Shown here: one piece after another, positions 1-10,053 of the stretch
Layout of the letters: each line of letters opens with the position of its first letter
Numbering within the stretch: position 1 is the first letter of the stretch
DNA from: Coix lacryma-jobi var. lacryma-jobi
Lineage: Eukaryota > Streptophyta > Magnoliopsida > Poales > Poaceae
Length of the DNA stretch: 64,000 nt
Assembly (NCBI GenBank): GCA_009763385.1
Contig: VDCT01000312.1
Location: 346,244-410,243 of the forward strand
Direction: 5' to 3'
Translations under genes and position numbers: made by a program
The notes under the pieces: model-generated
What the model saw: the letters and a program-made list of their open reading frames with translations, nothing else
Database searches by the model: none
Told to the model about the DNA's origin: nothing

Positions 1-342
1 AGAGTTTGGGTCCGAGTCCCACATTGGTAAAACGTCTTCCGGAGATCACACGGGGTTTGGTAAAACGTCTTCCGGAGATCACACGGGGTTGTGTGGGTCC
101 GATGTGTGACAGGAGGAGATTGTGATCACACGGGGTTGTGTGATGTGAAGAGTTTGGGTCCGAGTCCCACATCGGTAATTGATGGTGGGGGACGATAGAG
201 CGTTGGCCTGGTAAAACGTCTTCCGGAGATCACACGGGGTTGTGTGGGTCCGATGTGTGACAGGAGGAGATTGTGATCACACAGGGTTGTGTGATGTGAA
301 GAGTTTGGGTCCGAGTCCCACATCGGTAATTGATGGTGGGGG
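1..342. repeat. 150-bp tandem repeat, about 2.2 copies
   Basis: A unit containing GGTAAAACGTCTTCCGGAG, a GATCACACGGGGTT motif and GAGTCCCACATCGGTAAT recurs. The first motif starts near 26, 60 and 210, so the full period is 150 bp, and the 26/60 pair is a 34-bp partial duplication. The repeat ends in GATGGTGGGGG near 340. The sequence resembles the U3 part of a plant LTR or a promoter-type repeat, but I cannot name the family. It starts before the window. Confidence 0.75.
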
Positions 343-505
343 AGCACAACATATAAGGCGGGGGCAGTCCTCACCTATCAGGCTAGTCTTTTGGGTTGAG
401 TTAGGCCCAATGTCTGATATGTTATGGGCTCCGGTGGACCTGGGCCCGAGGGGCGCCAACTCGTGGTATAGCGAGCTAGACCGAATTCCGCTGCGCACTC
501 TAACA
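343..505 (+). other. Unassigned segment, possibly an LTR fragment, fused to a truncated DUF674 exon
   Basis: A TATA-like ATATAAGG lies at about 351-358, and pyrimidine-rich sequence with a GGCCCAATGTCTGATATG stretch follows. This looks like the U3/R part of an LTR, but no second LTR, primer-binding site or target duplication is visible. It ends abruptly where homology to the DUF674 exon begins near 506. It has therefore replaced the promoter and N-terminal codons of DUF674 copy 1. Confidence 0.3.
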
Positions 506-1225
506 GGCACGGCCCTGAAACTGCTCGGGAAGGAGGGCTGCGTCGGCAATGTCTACGCCAGCATCGAGGCCCTCGAGGCCTCGACGACACCTACGTGGAG
601 GCCGGCGCCGCCAAGGACGCGCTCCTCCGCCCCACCGTGCCCTCGGCAGCGGTCGGCACGAAACGCTCTGTTTTCTGCTTGCCGGCGCTGCCGCCAGTCG
701 ACCAGCAGCTCCTCCCAAAGAAGTTCTTCAGGTGCAGCAGTACTAATAATAACCGCTCACAGTATCACACTTACGGTTATGGTTAAAGGCCTTCTTCGTG
801 TGAGGGTGACTACTTGACGGACACGTCCGACACGAAGTGCCCGTCGTGTTCTTCTGGCTATTTGAACAAGGAGATGACTTTTCTCCTGGCGGCCGCGGGG
901 TCTCGGCAGCAGTCGGTGGAAGCGAAAGCCACCGGCAATAATAAGAACGGGTTCGTGCGGGGCGTGGTGACGTACACGGTGATGGACGACCTCAAGGTGG
1001 CGCCCATGTCCACCATCTCCGGGATCACCCTCCTCAGCACCTTTGGCATCACCGACATCAGCATGCTCCATGAGAAAACCGTGCAGATTGGCTACGAGGA
1101 GGTAATCATATGCCCAAACACGTACACTCCTGTCAATAACAGCTGCTAGCGTAAACTTCTTCCTTACAACACATGAGTGAAAAATTCATGTGTGCTTTAT
1201 CCGTTAACGATCTGCTACGTACATC

Positions 1226-3944
1226 ATTTTTTTCTCGAATACGCAAAAGGTTTGTGTATCATTATATTAAGATCGAGAAGTATTGAACGTTACAACGACA
1301 CGCCACGAACGTAGCGCACTAGGGGATTTAACCAAACACAATCAACTCCTCCCTCCCTAGCCTAAGGATATGAAAATCTATTACTCGTTGATCATACTAC
1401 TAAGCCACCTACGACCATCAGACGCGCTGGCTTGCGCGACGCCTTTTCCGCGCGCCTTGTGTGCCTCCTTGTGCGTCCGGAAAAAGCTCTCGCATTGCCT
1501 CGGCGTGGGAGGGGTTAAGCTGATCGACGAAGATACTGTCGTAGGCTTCCTTGGATGCTGTGGGAGGCCTTGTCAGTCTGTCGAGGAAGCCCATCCGCTT
1601 CATCACCAGCACCTCACCACGCTTAGAGACCGGGATGCGTGAAAGCGCATGAGCGGCGATCCTCCTGCTACGGGTCGGCACCTTAGGTGGTGTCTCCACA
1701 GTCGGCAGAGGCAACAACGGCGATGGCGCTTTACGCAGGACCTTATCCCTGAACCGCTTTAGCCTCATGGCAGCGGAGCTCAGTGGCCCAGAGGAGGACG
1801 TCACATGCACAGCCTGGGTGGAGGCGACGGTGCCTTGTGGGCAAGTGTCGTCACCCACGATGTCGAGCTGACTCCCTCGCGGCGACGGTGTGGCAGTGGC
1901 TACTGCCCAGCCTGGGGTCGTGGCCTCCACGTCCTGTCCTCCCCGCAGTGAGATCGGTGGCTGCTCCTGTCCAGGGGAAGTAGGCGAGCCCGACGTCCCT
2001 GTTGTAGTGCCGTTTGGAGGTGTCGAGCGATCCCCCGTCGCTGGTGTTCTTGTCGGCTGGCTGACGCAGAGCGAGGCGAGAGACTCCTCTAGCATTGGGT
2101 CGACCCACTCATGAGGACCGATGCTCGCACCCCGCTCTAGCACCAGTGGGTCTTGCATGTCGAGGCAAAGTGCAGCAGCACAAGTGTCGGCGGAGACGGG
2201 GGGCGCGTCCACGCTGGTGTCCGCCAGCGACTTACTTTTGCGCCGCCAGTGTCGTCGTCAACGTCGGGATCCGCCGGTGCTCTCTTCAACGCCCTGCACG
2301 ATCCCAACCGAGCTAGAGGTGGCACGACAGGGGGCATGCTGGGCGACCGGTGGCTCATTGACTTGAGGCCGGTTGCCACCCTTCGCCCTTGTTGTCGTCG
2401 TAGAAGGCCTTGACCGCCTGCAGTCCTTGGCAAGGTGGCGAAAGCCATGACAGCACAGGCAACGCCTTGGCAACTGGCATGTCGCTACTCGGTGCGAGTA
2501 AGAGAGACAGTTGAAGCATCTGTCACGGAGCTCCGCGGGGATGCTTCGGGCCAATGGGAGCCGCTCTAGGCGAGGCTCAACCAAACTGGTCGTAGGTCGT
2601 GTCTCCGGCCTATGAAGGACCTCCCGCCACCCATCAGCATCTGGTGCCGAAGCCTGTCCGCGTTGACCAAGGCGCTGGCGGGCGGGGACACGGTCATCCG
2701 CTGGTCGTGCGGGAATGCCGTGCACCAGATGGGGTCGTGCCCGGTAACGCCTTCGTCGACGTCGCCTCTGCTCCTGACGTCCAACATCCACTTCCCTGTT
2801 GCCACAAAGCACCTCCGGGCGAATTTGGGAGCTCGATGAGGCCGCAGGCACAGGCTTTGCTGGACGACGAACAGCTTCCAGGTAGGTCATGGGGCGGTCG
2901 TCTTCGGACTCCTCGCTGTCGTCATCTGCCCACCGCCGGTGCTTCGTACGTCCTTCCGGGGACATGTCGAAAGGAGCCGCGTCTGGTGAAAGCGCGCGGC
3001 TTGGCGACGGGTGTGGCGCAGACGCATCCCTGCTGGTGGCCGCGGCACTGGTGCCCAGCGTCGACAGCGGAGGTGGCTGGGCGGCTGTCGTGGCAGGCCG
3101 TGGGCGTCGGGCATCGGGACCCGACCCAAAGCGGCAGCTTCCGGCGTTGGGGCCCGCGTCGGCGCTTTCCGGAGGCAGGGGCGCTGCTCGGGTGGATCCC
3201 GCGGCCACACCGGAGCTGCAGAGGTTGGCTGGGCAACCGGGGGCAGACGAGCCGGGTGGGGGAGGGGATGGTCCCGTGGCCGCGCCGGCAAAGCGGGAGC
3301 CTGGGAGCAGTTGGGCGCGAAAGGAGGTGGCTGCGGCGGCGTCCCCGTCCCTCGTTGGCCGGGAGACCTTGGCGGCGCCGACCAGCGACAACGGCCGCGC
3401 CATCACCTTCATTGGTTCCGCAGCGCCGTCCGACGACGTCGAAGGGCGGTTGCGCGGCGGCAGGCCCTCAGCCCCACCAGCCCCGGCGTCCGCTCCGCGC
3501 TGCGGGGGAGCGCGCGGGTAGCGGGGAGTGGGGTCCACGGCCGGAGCGGCGGCGGCGCCCTCCACGGCGGCCGGAGCGGCAACGGCGCTCTCCACGGCGG
3601 CCGGAGCGGCGACGGCGCCCTCTACGACCGGAGCTGCGGCGGCGCCCTCCATGGACGGAGCGGCGGCGGCGCCCTCCACGGCCGGAGCAACGGCCTGCGC
3701 AGGCACCGGCGGGGGCAGGGACGGCGATGGGGAGGTGGGGTCGAATGTCTGCTGCGAGGGAGGAGGAGGCAAGGGGGAGGTGGGAGAGGAGGAGCCGGGC
3801 GCCGGAGCCGGGGAGGCAGCCGGCGCCGGCGGCGGCGTGGCGGCGGCCGCCGCCAGGGGCTAGGGTTTCATCGGTCGCTTATCCCGGCCGCGGCACCCGT
3901 ACCTTTGCCACTTTTCAAATGTCTACCCGAATTGTTGTTTGTCA
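1226..3944 (-). mobile_element. LINE (non-LTR retrotransposon), internally deleted, with a 12-bp target duplication
   Basis: A perfect 12-bp direct repeat, GCTACGTACATC, lies at 1214-1225 and 3945-3956 on both sides of the element and fits a LINE target-site duplication. On the minus strand the element ends in a short A tract (plus strand T run near 1226-1233). That tract is preceded by a tail containing CTTAATATAATGATAC and GCGTATTCGAGAAAAAA, typical of grass LINE 3' ends. It carries an ORF1-type zinc-knuckle protein but no reverse transcriptase, so it is non-autonomous at about 2.7 kb. It lies wholly inside the intron of DUF674 copy 1, where copy 5 has only about 97 bp of intron. Confidence 0.8.
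1418..3772 (-). pseudogene. LINE ORF1-like CCHC zinc-knuckle protein, broken by one in-frame stop
   Basis: The two open stretches 3772-2258 and 2212-1418 are in the same frame and separated by a single TGA at 2258-2260. The original frame was therefore about 785 codons. The N-terminal half is very Pro/Ala-rich with degenerate AAPAVEGA repeats. Around residues 430-465 it has CFNCLSYSHRVATC and CLCCHGFRHLAKDC, two zinc knuckles of plant LINE ORF1 proteins. The C-terminal part has SRRIAAHALSRIPVSKRGE and VMKRMGF, a motif typical of grass LINE ORF1 tails. The protein would bind element RNA. The true start codon is uncertain because the first open codon is not ATG. The stop lies in a CGACGTTGACGACGA context and could be a CGA-to-TGA change. 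Confidence 0.75.
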
Positions 3945-4109
3945 GCTACGTACATCCTGATCGATCTGAGGGAAAAAAAAAACATCCGCTAATGACACGG
4001 ATCGATGTTTTGCAGGGCTTGGATGGAGATCCTGCGCCTGTCGTTGCAGTCCAAGACGGTGCTCACTCTGACGTACGTCTTCTTGGGCAAGAAATTACAG
4101 AAGGCTTGA

Positions 4110-4779
4110 GACGATTCTGAGATTGTATGATGCAAGAGACAACAGGATCAGTTTAGTTCAGTCGGCTGTCTGCGCGTGCGAGTCTGGTTCTATTTTTTTT
4201 TTTTTTCATGTTGTGTTTTCCTCTACTCGGTCTGCTGCGTCTGTGTGTGCATCTATCTGTCGTACGTGTGCACTAGCTTGCAGCTGGTTTATTTATATAT
4301 GCAGCCAGTCCAGTCGGAAGAACATGTTGATGAGGTTTATGCAGGTGGTTTCCTTGAATCGTATTCCTTGAATGCGTCGTACTCATGGATTCCTATTGCT
4401 TGTTTTATTTGGTATTTGGTAGTTCGTTGAATCGTTTCACCCAATGGCAAAACCTGAAAGGTGGTTTCCTGTCACACCCAAATTGGCAGCTGTTTGTGAT
4501 TTCATACCTGTGGTGGGAGCTCCTGCAACTGATCCATCCATTACAAGATGCTAGTGTAGGCTCGCTGTTGGTCTACATCACGACCGAAGTCCAATAGCCC
4601 AGCGCTGATCTTCCTATACGTTACCCGTTAGCTGATGAGCATAATCTTGTGGGAGCAGCGCGAAGCATTAGCACCTGAAAAACAAGATCCAATAACCTAA
4701 GAAACTGGGTGTTTTTTTATTAAGTTATTATAACAGAAATAGACACGCACCCAAATTCAGTCCAAGAGAAATAAGCTCA
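4110..4779 (+). other. 3' UTR and flank of DUF674 copy 1, shared with copy 5
   Basis: There are no coding signals. The stretch matches the flank of copy 5 in blocks: TTCAGTCGG near 4160 with 40480; CAGCCAGTCCAGTCGGAAG near 4300 with 41395; CACCCAATGGCAAAACCTG near 4437 with 41835; and AGCACCT...GATCCAA near 4670 with 43310. It therefore belongs to one segmental duplication. A T-run near 4190-4206 marks the empty site for the Stowaway element found in copy 5. Confidence 0.7.
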
Positions 4780-5576
4780 CACTACCGGAGATGGCTCCTT
4801 TGTCGAGCGTCACTAGGTTTGCCGAGAGGCAAATATTGGACGTTCGGGTGCCGATGACTCTGCTCTCGGCATAGAACATTTTGCCGACGGTTTTCTTGTG
4901 CCGAGCGTTGGCTCTCGGCAAAGGTAAAATATGCCGAGGGTTAAACGCTCGACATAGAGCAGCCCTCGGCAAAGGCCCAGCTCCGCAAATGGCCCAGCTA
5001 CGCCGTCAACTTTGCCGAGAGCCCTGGCCCTGGCTCTCGGCAAAGGACCTCTTTGTCGAGGGCTTTGGGAGGCTCTCGGCAAAGAATATTATTTTTTTTG
5101 TTTTTTTTGCTCCTAATTTTTTCTGTGGCCTTGCTACAGTACTACAAGCCAAGTTTTCAAATTTGGTGTCTTTTCCATACTTCTTGCTATATTTCGTGCA
5201 TTTTTTTAATTTTTTGATTTTTTTCGCGGGACGCACGTTTGAACTACAGGTGCATGAAATAATGAAACTCAGCGATTCGAAAAATGGTATTCATTGTTCC
5301 AAGGGTATTTTGACACGGTATCCAAGGACATGCGCGGAAACTCGACCGTCTCGAGCACGATACACGGCGACCAAGTTGCGTGAGATTGGATTTTAAATTA
5401 TTAAAAATACAAACGAAGTTGGAAAATCATGAAAATGAACGGGTGACCTTGACATCGCATGTAGATGCTACGAATTTTTTTTGGAATGTTTGGAGCAAGC
5501 GGTGGCGCAAGATGATTGTATATATTTTATTATGTTATTTCTAATACAACATTGTTGTTTGCTCTTTTTAAATGCA

Positions 5577-7685
5577 GGAGGTCAATCGAGGCAAGATGCT
5601 TGGAGGACGTTAGAGGCGGTTGAGTCGAGGCAAGATGCTGGGAGGACGTCAGAGGCGGTTGAGTTGGGTGTACCGGAGCTCGCAGGCCAACGGGCCCTCG
5701 ATGAGGAGTGGCCGCCGCCAGAGGGAGCCGTCTCCAGAGGAGGAGGAGGAGGTCGAGGAGGAGGTGCTGGCCACGCCTGAGGAGGTCGAGGAGGAGGTGA
5801 CGGCCACGCCCGAGGCCTAGGGGCAGGAGGAGGCGGAGGAGGCCGAGGAGGAGGACGAGGCGGCCGATGGTTCGGCTGCCTCAGGGGTGTCCACGCCCTA
5901 CTTGAGAGGTCCCGCCAGCCTCCTGGCGTTGCCGCCACGTGCCTAAGGCCTAGTGATCACGCCCCTCGGACAAAAGTACATGTTCTAACTACCTGTTCAT
6001 ATGATGAGACTCAAAATTGAAATGGAAGTTAATAATCTTTTTTAATCACTTATGCAAGTCATGGGACTTTGTGGGGCCTAAAGGCCGCAAACTCAACGAC
6101 ATCCTGGGTCTCCTGTGCCGCGAGCACTACCCCGGCATAGTACAGTTTGCTGGGAGGCACGAGCCGGCCTACACCTTTGACCACTAAACCGTCGCCCTAG
6201 ACCCAGACTTCCCCAACAAGGCGGCGAGGGTCAGAGCGGAGCTGTGGGTAAGTCTTCGTCAAACAACATCACATTCATCGTATTTTTTCTTTAATTACTG
6301 TCTCGCCTCGTATTGTGTCTGTATACAGAATTACTTCAAGTGCGAGCCGAGGAAGGAGGCAGTGGCGGAGGCGGTGGCTACCCGGGCCCGTAGGAAGCTC
6401 GTCACCGACATGATCTACGAGACGAGACTGCAGGCCATCATCACCTACAACGCCACGGTCTTGGGCAAGAGGGTGAGAATGGTCGAGGCGAGAGGCATGA
6501 CGCTGGGCCGAGCGCAGTACTTGCAGGTAAGTGATTCCTTTTGAGATTAAGCTATTCGTACTTTTCAGCTAACACTTATATGTGAAATACTTGATGATAT
6601 ACAGATGATCCCCCAAGGGTGCCAGTCGTTTCCCGGGTGCTAGGAGATAATCGTGGACCGGTGGCTATCCGAAGAGTGGGCGGCCCACCAAGCCAAGGCC
6701 CGGGAGGCGCGTCTGCAGATGCCAGGTGTACCACACCACCAGGGCAACCACAACCTCGCCGAGTATGCACAAGCTTGGGTACGTGAAAGACTTTCTGAAT
6801 TCCTCGCTCAAATGTTGCCTGATTGCTAATCATCTTGTCTTCCTCGCAGTCGGCGGCACACGATGGCCAGCATTGCGGCACGTTGCAGGCACACGCCAGG
6901 CCACGGCACCGGAGACCTCCGACAACCCCGATGACCCCGCCGACGCGTACACCAACTCCAGCGTCCACACCTGCCTCACTGACTACTCAGAGACGGCAAG
7001 GGCGGTCCATGGGGACGCCTTTGATCTCGCCACCGAGGACCTAGACGGGAGCATCGTCATGAGGATCGGAGGAGGGAAGAAGCACGGGCGATTCTGGCTT
7101 GGTGACGACGTCGTCGATTCGGCCTCCACTCCCACTCTATCCCAGCTCCGAGCACAGAGCACGAGCGGGAGCGTCCCCATACGCCCACGCCGGTCGCCTT
7201 CACAGTCGCGGATCGCCGAGCTCGAGGTTATTTCTGTTTAACTTGTCGTACATTGATCTTTAAATGTTTGTATTATTCTAACATTCACTTTGTATTTGAT
7301 CTTTAAATGTTTGTATTATTCTAACATTCACTTTGTATTATTGCAGGCCCGTCTGGAAAGAGAAAGGCAGGAGCGCCAGCTGTCCGAGACCCATATGCGG
7401 TCTCAGATGTCTTCTCAGATGGAGGCTCAAGCTAAGCAGATGGTGGAGCTCATCGCCTTCATGGCCTCCCAGGGCATGGCCATGCCTCAGACGCTCATGG
7501 CTCCTCCATCGCCGTCTCAGGACGACGGAGCTACTGTTGTGAGTATCGATACCTCAGTGTTTCATTTTTGCATTTGCTTGTCTCACATAGACGTCTTCCT
7601 TTTGCAGCCTCCGTCGGAAGGTTCGAACAACCGCCACGCTCTTGGATGGAACCCGGTTGGGGGTCAAGCAGGCGACACTTCTTAG
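5577..7685 (+). pseudogene. CACTA second gene, plant transposase Ptta/En/Spm (Transposase_24) type, decayed
   Basis: Exons read by eye are roughly 5578-5945, 6060-6247, 6329-6525, 6604-6779, 6849-7229, 7347-7540 and 7608-7685. They are joined by plausible GT/AG sites (TGCAG near 5577, TACAG near 6328, TTGCAG near 7346). The encoded protein has an ELWNYFKCEPRKEA-type block, then LQMPGVPHHQGNHNLAEYAQ, then NPDDPADAYTNSSVHT, and RIGGGKKHGRFWLGD. These are family landmarks of the second protein of grass CACTA elements, thought to bind the subterminal repeats. The C-terminal part is Gln/Met-rich and coiled-coil-like (MSSQMEAQAKQMVEL). Stops and frame changes are present, for example the early stop in the first exon near 5818, so it is probably non-functional. 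Confidence 0.65.
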
Positions 7686-7867
7686 GGGTGGCCCGGTTGG
7701 CTGGAGGTGTAGTACATTGAACTTTGGATTGAAAACTTTCATGTTGTATTACGGTGACCTTGGTATTGAACTATTTGATGACATATATATATGTTATTGA
7801 ACTATGTGATGTGATATATATTTTTTCTGTGACGTGAAATATGATATATATGTGATATGTGATAAAT

Positions 7868-7910
<43 letters not shown>

Positions 7911-7912
7911 GG
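7868..7912. repeat. (AT)n microsatellite
   Basis: About 20 AT units with one interruption, in the 3' part of the CACTA element at 4780-8027. Likely polymorphic in length. Confidence 0.9.
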
Positions 7913-8027
7913 TAGTGTTGGAGAAAAGGAAAAACAAAATTAAAAAAACAAAAATTTGCCTCTTTGCCGAGGGTTGCTCTCGGCAAAGGGGGCCTTTGCT
8001 GAGTGTTTTGACCATAACCCTCGCTTA

Positions 8028-8829
8028 GGCTTCAAGTATGTTTGACACTTTTTTACCCCACTGAAACACAGATCAAAGTATGATCAGCGTTAGACAATAA
8101 TAAGTTATAAATTAGGAAAAAATAGTGTTTTTAATTAAGCAATAATAATGAATACAAAAATAGCAGCAGGAAACTGAGACATGAACAGAATTAGTGTTGC
8201 TAGTGCGAGGAGAAGGATCAGAGCGTGATTAACTACACCCTAGTACAACTCAAAAGATAAGTCCTCTCCTCATCCAGGTTGGTCAAAGATCCACCATGCT
8301 CATTCACCTCCAGCACCCCTATTAAGCTACCTTTTATGCCTTTATTTCATCCATTAGGCAAAATAATATTAAGCATTAAGCGATAATGTTATTTTAAATT
8401 AGACAAAATAGTTTAATAGATTAAGCAATAATAGTGATATTACTGAAAATGATGTCCGATAATTGGCATAAGCAGAAATGGTGGCACATGGTTCAAGTAG
8501 AAAAAGAGGGGGGGCACCACCCGATGGGACACACTTATAGGCATGCAGGATGCTCCCGCCCTTCAGCGTCCACCACCGTGGTGATGAATAGGGAGAGGAT
8601 GTGTCTGGAGAGCGAGTTGCAAGGTAGAGAGAAAAAAAAGAAGGCAAATGAGAGACAGTGCAGGCTGGAGCAAGTGCATTGGATCATTTTTTCAAGGTGT
8701 TTGTGTGAGGAGACAAAATTACTCGGTCTAAATGGAATCATTATCAAACAAAAAATTCTTTATCAAAGGAAAATGCAAAATATTAATACGGAGTTGCAAA
8801 ATATTAATAAGATATGAGATATCACATGT
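8028..8829. other. AT-rich stretch with no recognised gene
   Basis: I see no conserved protein, RNA gene or complete transposon here. The open frames at 8434-8817 (+) and 8399-8647 (-) overlap each other and show no family signature. It may hold the missing 3' end of the CACTA to the left or the truncated body of the CACTA end to the right. Confidence 0.5.
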
Positions 8830-9671
8830 TGAGATGTACTGGTTTGTAAGCATCGTACGTGACAACTTGCTCCAAATTTTCTTAAATTTTTTTCACGGCA
8901 TACGCATATGATGTAACAACATCTCGCCAAGTTTCGTGATTTTCGGAATTCACTTGTATTTTTTATAATTAAAAAACCGTCCGCACGTAATTTGGAGGCG
9001 TTGCCCCATGAGCACGTTGATCGAAACCTCGGATCAGTTTTTGGATTTGTCCTCCACATACGGTTAAGAACAAGAATAATATTTTTTAAATCATGAAAAT
9101 CCATTATTCGATGCACCCGCAGTTCAAACTTGCGTCTTTCGGCAAAATTCAAGAAAATAAAATAAAGTCAAAAAATATAACAAAAAGCTTTGAAAAAGTG
9201 TCAAATTTGAACATGTTGACCATGGTGATATGTGAAAAGTGTTAAAAAAATTGGCGGCAAAAATCTTTTAAAAAAAAAACCACTTTGCCGAGTGTCAGGT
9301 CTGGCACTCGGCAAAGATTGGTTGTTTGCCGAGTGCTAGCCTGTCGGCACTCGGCAAAGAGTATCTCTTTGCCGAGTGCCGGACGGCTGGCACTCGGCAA
9401 AGATAACGGCCATGGATGCCGTTTGCCCCGGCGAGATTTGCTGAGTGCCCATCTTTGCTGAGTGCCTGACTCTAGGCAAAGAGGCCTCTTTACCGAGTGT
9501 CCATCTTTGCCGAGTGCCGGACACTCGGCAAAGATGGCCTCTGCCTAGTGTCATTCTTTGCCGAGTGCCACGTGGCCAGGCACTCGGCAAAGAGGTTGTT
9601 TGCCGAGTGCCCAATATTTGGCACTCGGTAAACCTACAGGCACTTGGCGAAGCTCCTGTTTCCTGTAGTGG
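8830..9671 (-). mobile_element. 5' end of a CACTA element in minus orientation, truncated
   Basis: The segment ends at 9671 in TTTCCTGTAGTG, the reverse complement of CACTACAGGAAA. From 9284 to 9660 it holds inverted TTTGCCGAGTGCC/GGCACTCGGCAAAG pairs. Inward lies an AT-rich block (8830-9280) whose reverse complement matches 13840-14270 of the CACTA at 13438-15815. The pieces share GCACCCGCAGTTCAAACTTGCG and TCACGGCATACGCATATGATG-like blocks. The TIR type equals the 5' end of that element, so this is a 5' end facing left. The body is missing and no target duplication can be paired. Confidence 0.75.
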
Positions 9672-9899
9672 TTGTATTCAATTCAAAAACCTGGAATGGT
9701 ACCAGAAGGTACAACTGGAATGCTCTGAAATGTTGAATGCCACTTCTCGATTTCAGATTTTGCAGCTTCCAGTTCCACCTGTTACAATAGTTCAAATAAT
9801 TTCGAATGACAAAAAGGGTCATAACTTTTATCTAGGTAGAGTAGATAAAGTGTTACGGCCTCTGGAAGTAGAAGCAACAGTTGGCCAACTAACAACACA
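9672..9899. other. Open, codon-like stretch of unknown origin next to a CACTA end
   Basis: The plus strand is open from the CACTA end through this stretch. It would encode a fragment beginning FKNLEWYQKVQLE and containing LPVPPVTIVQII. The minus strand is partly open too. I do not recognise the protein. It could be an exon of a host gene interrupted by the neighbouring elements, or a captured gene fragment. Confidence 0.25.
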
Positions 9900-10053
9900 T
9901 AACTATATATTACTTAATCCACAAAAATCTTATATTTCTTTTTTTTTCTATCTAAATCTTCAAAATGAGCATATCAGTTCAGTAATGCAACTCTATTTGT
10001 ATTTATAGGTCAAGTTCTTCACCGACTTTTTAGTTGACAAATTATATAATACT
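9900..10053 (+). repeat. 154-bp direct repeat, left copy
   Basis: It is nearly identical to 12787-12940. Both start TAACTATATATTACTTAATC, contain AAAATGAGCATATCAGTTC, and end TTAGTTGACAAATTATATAA followed by TACT. The two copies flank the Helitron-like segment. The right copy directly abuts a CTAG|T Helitron-type 3' terminus. Confidence 0.85.

Larger units (their letters stand above)
506..4109 (+). pseudogene. DUF674 copy 1: 5'-truncated pseudogene with a LINE in its intron
   Basis: Exon 1 remnant is 506-1101 and exon 2 is 4016-4109, with a GAG|GTAATC donor at 1102 and a TTTTGCAG acceptor ending at 4015. The protein matches DUF674 copy 5 from the KLLG...CVGNVYAS region onward, through DTKCPSC and VTYTVMDDLKVAPMSTIS to GYEE. 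The first about 60 codons, including MKLLVDTK, are missing. Relative to copy 5, exon 1 has a short duplication (GAGGCCTC) near 570 and an inserted AT-rich stretch near 740-800, both breaking frame. Exon 2 has a 4-bp TGGA duplication near 4022 and an insertion near 4070. The 3' untranslated and flanking DNA (to about 4745) still matches the flank of copy 5. DUF674 proteins are plant-specific and of unknown biochemical function. I regard this copy as dead. Confidence 0.85.
4780..8027 (+). mobile_element. CACTA (En/Spm-type) element, 3' end degraded
   Basis: It begins CACTACCGGAGATGGCTCC at 4780 and is followed to about 5085 by subterminal repeats in both orientations (TGCCGAG and CTCTCGGCAAAG). 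An AT-rich stretch follows and then a multi-exon Transposase_24 gene. The last subterminal repeats are near 7960-8010 (TTTGCCGAGGGTTGCTCTCGG). No matching CACTA terminus follows, so the 3' end is eroded or truncated and no 3-bp target duplication can be assigned. There is no TNP2 transposase, so it is non-autonomous. Confidence 0.7.

Noticed and set aside
2599..4120. Plus-strand frames of 453 and 369 codons opposite the LINE ORF1
   Set aside because: They are antisense shadows of the GC-rich minus-strand ORF1 and have no domains.
4780..9671. One CACTA element from 4780 to 9671
   Set aside because: The termini differ in type (CACTACCGGAG against CACTACAGGAAA), the flanking triplets do not match (TCA against GTT), and the right end is a 5'-type end facing left.
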